DNA of 64,000 nt from Protea cynaroides (taxonomy: Eukaryota > Streptophyta > Magnoliopsida > Proteales > Proteaceae), in assembly GCA_028583415.1 (NCBI GenBank), contig CM053276.1, forward strand, positions 113,741,502 to 113,805,501, read 5' to 3'. Below, piece by piece: positions 10,601 to 21,191 of the stretch (position 1 is its first letter; each line of letters begins with the position of its first letter). The position numbers and the translations under genes were made by a program. The notes below the pieces were generated by a model. It did not search any database, was not told where the DNA came from, and saw only the letters and a list, made by a program, of their open reading frames with translations.

Positions 10601-12478
10601 TGTCACACCCCAATTCTGATCCAACCAGAATGGTATGAGTGAATCGTCATTGAACCAACGGTTCACACCAGGATCTCGAATAGACCGTGTCCACTCATAC
10701 AAACCATTGCACATAACCACAATCAGAATATAAATAATACAGCGAAAGTTTTTAAATTAAATGAACTGAGAATCTATTGGTAAATGTAAATAAAATATCC
10801 AATTATTCAAATTCAAACATAAAATATAATATCATTACATTTCTTTAATCCAATCGAAAATAATGAAAATAAATCCAAAATCCGTTTAAAGGTACACGCA
10901 GAAAGGGCACTCGCATGAAACGTCATGCTCGTCCTCTCCTGCCTGTACATCCAACGCAGCAACACCACCATAAGCCGAAGTGTTCATGTAGTCATCCACA
11001 GTGTAACCTGCATCAACATCTAAAAACATGTATATATACAAAGGGTGAGCTCTCAACTTAGCTCAGTAAGACAATCAGACAGTTTCACAATATTATGCAT
11101 GAGTAACAATCATTTATATGCTGTGGTCTGGTTTAAGTTTGCAATGTGCTATAGAAAGGTTTGGTGGCCCCTGCACCTCTATACACGAGTGTGTGACACC
11201 TCATGGATCATACCCCCATTGGTCCACATGCCCCCATCATGGAATAGAGATAGAGCTAATATACCCCCGTACCTCCCCTGATGCTCTACCCATACCAGTA
11301 CCTAAGCCCCTACTGGCCAGGGCTCGCAAACTGGGCTCGCAACTAACCAATCCTATATGTCATCAATGTATGCTCTATCCCAGCACAGCCGTCTACGGCA
11401 TAGAGATAGAGCTAAGGCATTCCCACACCTCCCCTGATGCCCTATCCGCAACTAACCCACTAGGATAGAAACATAACGCAGGTAGACCCTATCCCAACAT
11501 AACTCCCTATGGCATAGAGATAGAGCTAAAGCATCGTGGACAAGCCATCGTCGACCTCGGAGACCATAATGCCACATAACCATGGCCAGGCCAGCATCAA
11601 CATCGGAGACCATCGTACCACGATCTTCCCCTGATGCCCCACCCGTACCAAGCATGTTAAGACAGAATACTACAAAAAGTGTTAGTGTGAGGAGCGATCC
11701 CAAGCCCATGCCCCATTCCACACACTAACGAAAACAATCACATGCATAACAATCACAACCTATCAATGCATGAACAGTAATAATAACTGGAAATAAAAGA
11801 TGGCATGTGAATATTCATAAGCATCACATCATATATAATCAGGTGATTAACAACGATTTACTGTCCATTAATTATTAGATTTAGGCCAGATTCCCTTACC
11901 TGACGCTCGTTTGTTAGCTTGCTCCACGTCGCAAGATCCAAACGGAAAGTCACAAAGTCCTACAATATCATTAGGGTTTCATTAGAATATTTTTCTTAGG
12001 GTTTCACGTTGGTCGGAAACCAACAAAGTCCAAAACCAGCCTTTCAGAGCTGACCGGTCGCAACATACCGGTTGCAGCTCTGTGAGCAAACTAGCAACCG
12101 GTACGGTCGACCGGTATGTCTCCGGAAGACCATACACTTGGTTTTTCGACTGCCGTTGATCGATTTCTTTGGATTTTCAGGGTTTCTCCTATCCATTCTA
12201 AGTCTAAGCTTTAAGTTAGAGTTATCCCCAACTCATTCAAGTTTTATTTCGATGAATATCATCTCGGAACTCGAATCTAGGGTTTGACGACAACTTATGG
12301 TTTAATACCCAATTTTGGGTTTTAGATCAATACCTACTTTGCATGGTATTGATCCACCCACACAACTAACCTAAAGTCATAGGGTAAAAAGAATGATTAA
12401 AACACTTACCGTTGACTGACGTAATGTGAGCGTCGTCGAACGGTAATGGCGGCACCTCCTTCTTCTTCCTAGCTGCTA
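10601..12478 (-). mobile_element. Inverted, truncated LTR of family B
   Basis: Reverse complement of the LTRs of the 21192-33033 element. It begins (as the LTR 3' end) TGTCACACCCC at 10601, inside the family A pol gene, and matches to about 12478, where homology stops inside the leader (CTTCTTCTTCCTAGCT). About 450 bp of LTR 5' end, with promoter and TATA, are missing, so no target duplication can be checked. It carries GGTCGACCGGT-type motifs (12050-12120) and the micro-ORF. Confidence 0.82.
10886..11029 (-). CDS. LTR micro-ORF, family B inverted copy (47 aa)
   Basis: Minus-strand ATG at 11029-11027 and stop TAA at 10888-10886, exactly as long as the copies in the full family B LTRs. It begins MFLDVDAGYTVDDYMN and ends VSCECPFCVYL. 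The frame is open despite the truncation of the LTR that holds it. Confidence 0.5.
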   Translation of the reverse strand: MFLDVDAGYTVDDYMNTSAYGGVAALDVQAGEDEHDVSCECPFCVYL

Positions 12479-13985
12479 TGACGAAAGAAAACAGAAAGTT
12501 TTATGTACTCTCTCTCATCTTTAAGAAAAGAAGAGCACAGAGAATTGAAATCTATCCTTTCTGCTTATATACGAAAAGGGTGAGGACCAGAAGGATAGTG
12601 GGCAAATGGAGGCTGCAACAAGTAATTCTGAGGTAGATAACCCTGACGATAGAGCCCCGTGGAGCCTGGAGGTCCTGCAGCCGCCGATCTGAGGGATGGA
12701 AGATTTTGGCCGGATTCTCTCTTCTCTCTCCCTCTCCACCGCCTCTTTCACCTGCAAAAAAGGACAGAGCGGCAAACAGGGTGCCGACCAAAGACTTACA
12801 CAAATATTCTTTGTTGATTAATTGTTGTCACAACTCCAACTTCTTACTTTGCAAGAAATTTGCATTTTTGAAGTACCCTTCCTCATAGAAACATCTGATC
12901 ATGAGCGAAACCATTTAGGGTGAAAGTTCTGTTGGTCGAGCCTTAGCCTCCTTCAATTCGACTTCTGCAACTTCAAAGGCTTATTGAAGATGCGAATAAA
13001 GAAACCAATCTCTTTGGTTCGAGCCTTTGGTTGTTGTTCGTCTTATTGGTTTTTTTCTTCCTTGGAACAACTTCTTTAGCTTTGTGATTTGGAGGATTCC
13101 ATCAAGAATCTGACCATAGAGAGTCTATCCTTTCTGCTTATATACGAAAAGGGTGAGGAGGTTGGAAGAAAAACCAAAGTATTTTGTGAGATCTACAGCT
13201 CTGCAAATCGAATATTATCGTCCAGGAAATTAAGATTTCGTCTCCTTCCAGTTCTTGAGTTCTTCTTTATATTACTATTGGGAAAAGTACAGAAAATTTC
13301 AATTATCAATTATGGGGAGAGAGAGAAAGAGGGGATGTGTTGCAGAGTTGGAATATCGAACCAAGCAGAAGGCTAGAGTACAAGAGATAACGGATGGCAT
13401 GTCACAATGAACAAACAAGTGTCACACATTCTTTTTTTCAATGGAACACAAACATTACAGAAACTATAATTTCCTCTGTTCCTCTGTTCAAGTTATCCAC
13501 TTAAGAAACCTTCCCTAGAGCAACACAGAGAGAGACTCTAAGAGGTCTAGGTTCTAACAAATTCTACTTAAGGTTCGAGGGCTGTTGGCATAGGTATCAC
13601 TTCTCACATGCAAGAGCTCTCCGATGGGACAGGACTGAAAATCTGCCATTCACATCTTCCTCCCAACTTCCTATGTCCTCATCACATGATCAATAAGTTC
13701 ATTTTCCATAGTTTTTAGGAGAAAGACTTCAAGGTCTACATCAGAGTTCACAAGCAAACCATTCAGCTGTGGCACTATGCTTTAAACATTTTGAAAAGCA
13801 TATAAAGTTAGACAATCAAGATTAGCTGACTAGCAATTCAAGCAATCAGGAGGTTTAGTTTTACTAGTATTTCCCCACCAACAAAGTAATGTTTTTGAAG
13901 CACCAAAAGACGAAGCATTAAAAAAACTACTTACTTATGCCAACAATTATAGAGTCATTATGGTTTTCAAGAAAATGGCCATCAC
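12479..13985. other. Intergenic sequence with a 36-bp direct repeat
   Basis: No gene recognised. Small ORFs are uninformative. A 36-bp sequence beginning TCTATCCTTTCTGCTTATAT occurs identically at 12551-12586 and 13124-13159. On the minus strand about 13675-13790 holds a 30-residue open stretch ending in a stop that I cannot assign; it could be the tail of the nuclease fragment just upstream. Confidence 0.5.
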
Positions 13986-14309
13986 CTTGCATCTCGTTGC
14001 CACATTAATGGCATCTGATGGACGCGCATCCACACTAAGAATGACTTTTTCCCCTGGCTGCAGATTAAAAGTCATCATGTAAAGACAAAGAAGAGCCTTC
14101 ATAAGTCTGATATGCTTTTCAGATGAAACTGTCATTCAGTGGAAACTGGGAAAACAATCTCACACTGTCACATCATAGTCAGCTATAACAAGTCAGCTAT
14201 AATGACTTCTAAGAAACTAAAATGTGCAAAATTCTAGTACCACCTTGCCAAAAAATATCCTCGCATAGTAAGTGTTAACAACTCTTTTAGTAATCCGCAC
14301 CATCTTTAC
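13986..14309 (-). pseudogene. Bifunctional nuclease (BBD-type) gene fragment, two exons
   Basis: Two adjacent exons with good GT-AG borders: 14309-14244 (22 codons, containing RITKRVVNTYYARIFFGK) and 14057-13986 (24 codons, containing ILSVDARPSDAINVATRCK). Both are phase 0, and together they read through the signature of the bifunctional nuclease domain (PF02577; VDARPSDAI is its hallmark). Plant BBD proteins have DNase/RNase activity and are linked to wound and defence responses. Neither upstream exons (before 14309) nor the following beta-strand/UVR-like exons were recognised, so this is probably a relict, although a gene with diverged exons cannot be excluded. Confidence 0.6.
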
Positions 14310-15253
14310 CTGGAACAGAGAGCAGGAACCACGTCATACCTCCCTACTCAAAATAGAAGAATTGATGTCCAACACTAAGCAGAAAAACTCCAATTAACTA
14401 CTAAACTTCAGGAAGATCAACTCAGATGATAACATAATTCATATATCCTTTCTTCTTCTTCTTCTTTTTTATTTTTTTATTTTATTTATTTATTTATTTA
14501 TTTTTTTATTACTCTTGTTTGGCAATAGTCCAGCAAAAACAAAGGGGTTTTACTGCTATGTAGGTTCAAGGAATGTGGATATGTAAATAATGAAGTGCAG
14601 TATGTCAAAATTGTACGCCTCATCAACCATATTACTGGTCCTCCCACATTACACAGCAACAAAATGAGGTTTCAAAGATCCAGCAAAAGGACTATAAAAA
14701 TTGCTAGACTCCAAAAGATCAAGCAGATGCTTAGATTATCCATTTATAGCAAAAGCATATTCTCCTTGATAGAGTAGAGTAGCCAAACAGTATTTTGTAC
14801 TTGACCCCAGAAACAAACCAAATTGAGCTGAATTGTGTAGTATGTGTCATAAATTATTCCCTAGTCCCTATCACGTTATCATGCCTCCAAAAACAGAGTC
14901 AGAAGAATTAAATTTCTAAAAACTCAGCAGGAATATTTTTGACATTTATTTTTACGAATAAATTATTTTAATCAATCAGTAGACCACAAAGAGGTGAACA
15001 ACTCACGTTTAGTAGAGGTAACTTCCCAGATTCTGAATGTAGAAGAAACAGGGCAGTGAACAGGGAAAAACACAACATTTTCTACAAATATTTGGCAACA
15101 ACTGTGATTATTTTTGTATGCTATTTTGTAACAAACTTACAAACTAGGTGGTAATGTTACATTGAAGCCAGCGAAGTGGGAAAATTGTATGAGAGTAAAA
15201 CCTAAATCAGAATAATATCAAAAGAACTCATCTTGTAATTTATTGTAAGAGCA
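14310..15253. repeat. Intergenic sequence with T-rich low-complexity tract
   Basis: No gene seen. A CTTCTT/ATTTT low-complexity run spans about 14450-14515. The rest is AT-rich and lies downstream of the RING-H2 gene. Confidence 0.5.
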
Positions 15254-16965
15254 TTACATATCCCTTCTGCATAATGGGCAAGAACCATGCCTAACAAGCC
15301 ACACATCGATGCAAGGTAAATGGAACATGTGGTGACAGTGAGGCAAACTTCGAACTGTCTCTCCAAGCTGAAAATCCTGTAAGGTAGGAGGAAATCTCAA
15401 GCATGAATATCTGATCCAGTTGGAGTACTTGAGAAGATGACAGATCATTTAACAATGAATAAAGGGTAAACCTGAAGGCAAACTGAACAGGAGACCCTCT
15501 CCCCAGATTCATCCTCATTGTTCATCCTAGTGATTTTGATCTTTGGGATTTTCTCAACTGAATCTCCCGACAACCCTTTAGTTCCACCTGTTTTGAAGAT
15601 GCTTGTGACTTCTTCAAAGCTAATTTCACCAGCACCCATCTGATTAAAACAAATCCAAATTATAAACAAACCACCAAAGCAAAGCACATCACTTTGCCAT
15701 TTCAATGGTCATAATTCAAGGTTTCTTTATAATTACCTGACTCTGAACTGCACTTAGCATTGCTGGGCCAATCCGCTCCCGAACAAGTCTTCCACTAAGA
15801 AGGCTTGCTATAACATCAATTTAGGCAATCCAATTAAGATATTTTATACAGTGTTAGAGATGAAGTTGCCACAAAAATAGAGTTTCAAGAATGAAATCAA
15901 TATTCTGCCATTGATTTTAAGGAACTAGTAACTTTCTTTCTGTTGGATCATTACCTCTTAGCCCAATATTTCATTAAGCAAATAAACAACTATTCTTCAA
16001 TTAGTCTGAGAAGCAAGATCACTCACCAAGTAGAGGAGACACCCAACTCCTGAATCATCAGAGTGCCAAAGATGAAGAGAAGATTCAAAGACCTCAATCG
16101 AGAAAACAGCTCCAGAGATAGCACCAACCGCGGCTCCCCGGAAGAATCCACTCTCAGTTTCTTGGCCTATCAAAGCTCCTGTCACTGTTCCTAACAAGGA
16201 ACCCACTGCAAACAAACAGAAACAAAGAGAACAAACTCCATTGGTACCAATCTTAAGTATACTGTTGCAATTCCGCCAAGCTAGACCCTTAATATTAGAA
16301 CTAACATACCAAAACGAACAGGATTACTTAGACAAATATGGTTACAAGCAGTAACCTACCAAAACGAACAGGATTACTTAGACAAATATGGTTACAAGCA
16401 GTAAAGGATTACTCCACACCCCCCCCCCCCCAAAAATCCCTCTCAATTTGGGAAGCTGCTGCATTTCACCAATCTCTGGATTATGAGTTAAATTCAACAA
16501 CATAAAGATACCCAGATGGTTTGTTCTTATCAAATTGTATCAAAAAGAGGGATATTATAGAACTTCAAAGGGTTTCGAGAGCCAGCAGTGAGGCAGTGAT
16601 CGATGAACCCGTATAAAATTTTAATAAAAAGAAACAGTAACAGTCAACAATGGAAAACAAAGAGAAGATCCATTATTTGAACCCAATTCATCGAAATCCG
16701 TAGGGTATTAAATTAAACAAAAAAAAGACAATGGCAGCATCGTTTATCTGTTTCTGACTTCAATAGACACTCAAAACGAACCCTTTCATGACAATACAGA
16801 CGAGCAACTAAGAAAGAGAGGATTCCATAACCTAGCAGAAATAATGAAAGAACGGTGCTTACCCAATGCGAAAAAGAAGGTGAAAATTACAGAAAGAAGG
16901 TTGCGAAGAATCGTTGAAGCCACAGAGCGGCAAACATCTCTTACTTTTTCATTCTTCTTTGCCAT
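15254..16965 (-). CDS. NEP1-interacting protein-like RING-H2 E3 ligase (5 exons, 218 aa; one abnormal acceptor)
   Basis: Exons on the minus strand: 16965-16863, 16205-16027, 15820-15737, 15639-15472, 15376-15254; all phases agree and give 218 residues. The N-terminus starts MAKKNEKVRDVC and is followed by hydrophobic and Gly/Ala-rich segments (GSLLGTVTGALIGQETESGF; GAAVGAISGAVFSIEVFESS), as in the NIP1/NIP2 family. That family is membrane-anchored and in Arabidopsis tethers the plastid RNA polymerase RpoTmp at thylakoids. KGLSGDSVEKIPK precedes a C3H2C3 RING finger with C173, C176, C192, H194, H197, C200, C211 and C214, expected to give ubiquitin-ligase activity. Length is normal. Oddity: exon 3 begins at ATTGATGTTATAGC but is preceded by CCTAA, not AG. 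The nearest AG would shift the frame to a stop, so the gene may be damaged or use a non-canonical acceptor. Confidence 0.85.
16307..16404. repeat. 50-bp tandem duplication in intron 1 of the RING-H2 gene
   Basis: The unit starting TACCAAAACGAACAGGATTA occurs at 16307-16356 and again from 16357 to 16404 with no mismatch seen. It is a recent tandem duplication. A poly-C run follows at about 16420-16431. Confidence 0.9.
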
Positions 16966-17971
16966 TATTCAATTTTCTTCTACATTCAGAATGATTAGGG
17001 TTTAGTAGAGGTAACTTCCTAGATTTTTCAGAAAAGAAATGGAGTATCATAGAAGCTTACGACTGTATACAACTCACGTTTACACTCATTCACTCACTAT
17101 TTTCATTTGGAGTTAAATGAGTTCCAGAAGTAACCAATTCATCATCAAGACTCCCAACAAAATATTTTTTGGATTGATCCTGCAAAAACAAGAAACACAG
17201 TGAAACATTAATGGAAAACATGAAAAATTCCAACACGGTGCTGCAACATCAGCAGAACAGTGATTTTTTATTTTTATTTTATTTTAATAGTCTTTTAACA
17301 TTAATAGATTTTAAAATTAATAAAACATTCAGGGTGGGATAGGGTTGTTCACAAAAATATTAGCTTTCACACCATTAAAAATCGAAGCCATTTGCCTATC
17401 TTAGGAACGATACCTAAAGTAATTTTCCATTAACATAATATAGAAATTAACGACTTACCTGTTACAGATAAACTTGGCGCAGATCTTCTTCAATACCTAC
17501 AACAATCAACAAAAGAGGGTGGAAGACAATATATCACAGGGAAAGAAATAAAATGAGAAAGAAGAGAAAGGATAAAAGGAGACAGATATATGAGAGGAAA
17601 AGAGTGAAAGATCTCAAAACTAGTAAACAAATATAAAAAAATCCTAAATTTCATTGACTGACTATTTGAGAGAAATTACAAGCTTTATTTTGATAGAAAT
17701 AATTATATACCCTAGCTAGTTAATTACCCACAACCAGCTAATAGGTTATGACAGCTACCTAATAAATAACTAAAAGAAGTAATTACAAAAAAAAAAAATC
17801 CCTAGATGGAATCCACTACAAGTGCTCTAATAATCTGCATCACATCGATCAATCCTCTCAATAGCGATCAAAGGCATCCACTGCAAAGGAGGGGGATTCA
17901 AAATTAGTATTAACAAAAATGATAGAGCATTCAAGAGAAATTAAATAAACTTGCCTCCTTCCTTATTGATA
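16966..17971. other. RING-H2 upstream region and unresolved left edge of the CACTA element
   Basis: This should contain the RING-H2 promoter (right of 16965) and the 3' end of the CACTA element. Two exon-like minus-strand stretches have good splice signals: about 17497-17460, ending AACAG/GTAAG, and about 17179 downwards, after TTTTTGCAG, open to a stop near 17087. I cannot assign them. CACTACAAG occurs at 17814, but no subterminal repeats follow, so the left CACTA terminus is not placed. Confidence 0.4.
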
Positions 17972-19494
17972 TTATCGTTCATGCATTAGTTGAGTCAACA
18001 TAGACACTTGAGATGAGAAGGAAGATATTTGGGATGCCATTTGAGACTCCATCTGAGCCAACCTCTCTTCCATTGTTTGTTTCTGTTGAGTCAATTCATT
18101 CTCCAAATGTCTGATTTTTTCACATAATTGCTCATTATCGTGAGTCAATTTTGCAGCCCGCATTGCCGCTATTCCATGTGTATCTTTAGGAGTCTGACCA
18201 AAGCTGATCATCCGCATTCGACCATGGTTATCTTCTCCAACAATAGATGAGAAAATAGCTTCCTTTACGGAGTTGTCATTCTGTTCCTCTTCAGGTTTAG
18301 CATTGAGAGTATTCTCCATCTCAGTCTGCGATTGATATTGAAGGATTTCAAAATGTTATCATAATTAAATTGAAGACATCATCATGAATTTTTTTTTACT
18401 AACGTACCATCTTCTTTTCTGATGTTGGGTCAGAAGCACTACCATCCTTCCTAGTATGTGTTACTTTGAACAAATCATAACGGGAGGGATACAACCCTTC
18501 TGGATGCTTTGAACGTTGATTAAATAATTCACAAATTAGCATAAAGAAATAAATTTAAAAGTATAGATAACAATAATTTTTTTTTAAATTATGGTGTATA
18601 TTACCTCAGACTCCCTTACACAAGCATAAGGAGTCTTTCCAGTTGTTTTAGTCATATGTTGCTCTTTTCTATTATTCTTATTACGCTGCGCTAAAGCCTA
18701 CCAAGAGAGAAGATCTCAACCAAGTAATGAATGTTTTATTTTGAATATTTTGATATCTTAATTTAAAAATGAGTAGGAATAGTATACCTTAGACTCTTCC
18801 TTATTCCACTCCCTTAGGAGGTAATTCCATTGGTCAATATCTACACGCTTATCTAAATGAGCTCTCCTTTCTTCATCTGTACAGTATTTATAATATACTT
18901 CCTTCTTCAGGTGATGCTTGAAGTCTTTCCAACTTGAATTGAACTCATTGAGAATAAATTTCTTACTTCCATCTTCTATGTTGAATTTTTCCTACATAAT
19001 AAAGAAGTATAAACAATGAGTTTCAACTTTTTTTTTAAATAATAAATAATAATTCTTTACATTATAGCTACACATCTACTAAAAAAACTGTAGTGTTACA
19101 TAATTTTTTTTTTCACCTGGATTATCTTAAATGCATTATGCTTACAATGCTCTAGAACCTGCTTCCAAGATTTGTAGCAGAGAGGAAGCATTTTACTGTT
19201 TTGGGCTTGGATCCCAATCCAAGTACTAAGCTGAGGTGTATGCTTGGAGCATGCCTGTCCATACTCATTCATTCGAATGTCAATTTTTTGTTCTGGTTCC
19301 AAATTTTTTATTGCGTTACCCATTGCTTCTCCTCTACCTCTTTTCCTACCTGTTTCATAACACATTATAAGAAAACCATGTAAAGAAAGGCACAATTATC
19401 ATTAATATTCATAAATAATAACTAACTCTCTGTATAGTGACTAACCAGATGATGAAGCTGAACCTGGAGTAATGGAGACTCTCTCTTCTGCCAT
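17972..19494 (-). CDS. Transposase_24-type CACTA protein (TNPA-like), six exons, 343 aa, intact
   Basis: Minus-strand exons 19494-19446, 19349-19117, 18991-18788, 18697-18605, 18506-18408 and 18325-17972 all have GT-AG borders, and every junction keeps phase, giving 343 residues with no stop. The sequence carries the Transposase_24 pattern of plant En/Spm elements: MNEYGQACSKHTPQLSTWIG, then a W/F-rich FNSSWKDFKHHLKKEVYY block, QWNYLLREWNKEESK and KTTGKTPYACVRESE. A C-terminal coiled coil (about residues 280-335) is rich in E/Q/K. Proteins of this type usually lie next to the Transposase_21 gene and are thought to bind element ends. It sits about 370 bp downstream of the broken transposase gene on the same strand. 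Keeping every splice site while the partner is broken is notable. Confidence 0.78.
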
Positions 19495-19859
19495 CTCAAT
19501 ATCTAATATGATCTATGATGCAATCAAATATATAAATTTAAGAGAAAAATGTTAAAAATGTGAAGGAAATATAAATTTCAATAACGAATGAAGACCACCT
19601 TCTTTTGTATGTAAGGGACCAAAAAAAGCTTATCACTAGCCATCTGAGTGTAAAAGCTAGAATAAACCATTATGGGGTGTGTGTGGTGGGGGAGAGAGGG
19701 GGGGGGGGGGTTGGATTGCACCATTATGACTATAGAAGAGATATTTCATTTTCATTTTCATTTCATATTTCATAATGTTTTACAGTAGAAAAAGAAATTC
19801 CCTTTAAAAGCTTAAACAACCAAACCATTGGAGTGTAACTGAAAATTAAAATAACATAA

Positions 19860-21130
19860 CTAACTTTCCCCATCAATGGGAGAATCAACTACAATGCCAA
19901 GTAAACTAGACCGTATCCAGTTGACATCTTCATCACCTTCACAATCAACTATGGGATATGAAGGATGGGTAGATTGATTAAGATTAGATTGTGTGTATGC
20001 CTCATCTTGAACTCCATCATCCTGTCCTCCAATATCATAGATATCCCTAATCTTGGACCTTATAGCGACGTCCCAATCCAAACTTAAATCATCATGTACA
20101 TAAAATACTTGCTCTGTTTGTGAAGGAAAGACAAAAGGCTCATCAAACTTACTTTGTCCACTGTATAGTAAGTGTTTAAAATTTACAGTTGTAAACCCCA
20201 TTTCATCTATACGTACACCCTTCTTAGGATCAACCCAATCACAACGAAATAACATTACTCTGATCTTATCAGAGTATTCCACTTCGATCACTTGTCTTAG
20301 AACTCCAAAATAATCCTCATGTCCATCGCTCGGTTGGGTATCATTCCTACTTATGAATTTGCTTGTCGAAGCCGTTACGAATACCCCACTATTTTGAGTT
20401 TTTCTATTAAGCTCAAGTGCCTTACTATGGAACCTTATCCCATTTATAATGTAACCGGTGTAACTTCTCGCGACAGCATTAGGTCCGATTGCGAGCCATC
20501 TGATGATTTCGGATACTTCAACTCCATTTTCATGAAGATTAAATATCTGATAATATGAAAATAGGGATTAAATGAGAATAAAAATAGGACTTATTACACA
20601 TAAATAACAAATTTATATTATGCACTTACATGCTTTCTGAACCAATTTGGGAAGTCTTTATTATGCATATTGTCAACCTTCCATGGGCGAGATTTAGTTT
20701 AGTTGCTAATTTCCTTCTAATCTCGTTGCGATGCATGCTTCAATATTATTAAGAAACATACGATTTGTTAGTAATATATATATATATATATATTGTACAT
20801 TGGAAGGAAATGAGGAAGGTAATACATACTTTCGGTATTCTACTATCCCATCATAATGAAATAGAACATAGCGATGCAACTGCTGCATTTCAATGTTGTA
20901 GGCGTACCATCTCGCATTTCCCCAAAGGCCTTCCTATTCTTGAGAACATGTTATATGGATATTCAAAGCCTAATGACCCCTCATTTCTAGATGGCTTGTT
21001 GGACTTAGTTTCTACACCTTCAAAGTATCTAGAAATGAATGTCAAACACTCATCCGCAATATATCCTTCTGCTATTGATCCCTCAGGCCTACTACGATTG
21101 CGTACATAGTCTTTAAGTTGTTTGAGGAAC
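19860..21130 (-). pseudogene. CACTA transposase TNPD, 3' exons (DUF4218 end and DUF4216), frameshifted
   Basis: Exon 2 begins at 21130, after TTTGTTTAG, and continues the first exon in phase with FLKQLKDYVRNRSRPEGSIA, the usual continuation of the transposase. After GRPLGKCEMVRLQH an extra T at about 20892 produces a TGA; the next frame carries on as MQQLHRYVLFHYDGIVEYRK to a GTATGT donor. The following exons include KDFPNWFRKH (about 20640-20670) and a long DUF4216 exon (about 20546-19860) with ARSYTGYIINGIRFH, NSGVFV and VMLFRCDWVDPKKGV. The frameshift, not only the retrotransposon, inactivates the gene. The join with 33085-35360 spans the inserted element. Confidence 0.78.
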
Positions 21131-21186
21131 CTAAACAAATCAACATTTGTATTAATATTAAATTAATTGTCATGTTTGATTTTATT

Positions 21187-21191
21187 GAACA
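21187..21191. repeat. Target-site duplication GAACA, left copy (right copy 33034-33038)
   Basis: GAACA directly precedes the LTR start at 21192 and directly follows the LTR end at 33033, proving a single insertion event of the family B element. Confidence 0.95.

Noticed and set aside
11118..11468. 116-codon plus-strand ORF in the inverted LTR, and its partners at 22581-22910 and 32170-32493
   Set aside because: They read through the AGAGATAGAGCTAA box repeats of the LTR on the antisense strand and show no constraint that the sense micro-ORF lacks; an open frame by composition.
17814..17822. CACTACAAG as the left terminus of CACTA 1
   Set aside because: No subterminal repeats follow, it does not match the CACTACAACAAAA end at 48069, and the flanking 3 bp (ATC) do not match GGT.
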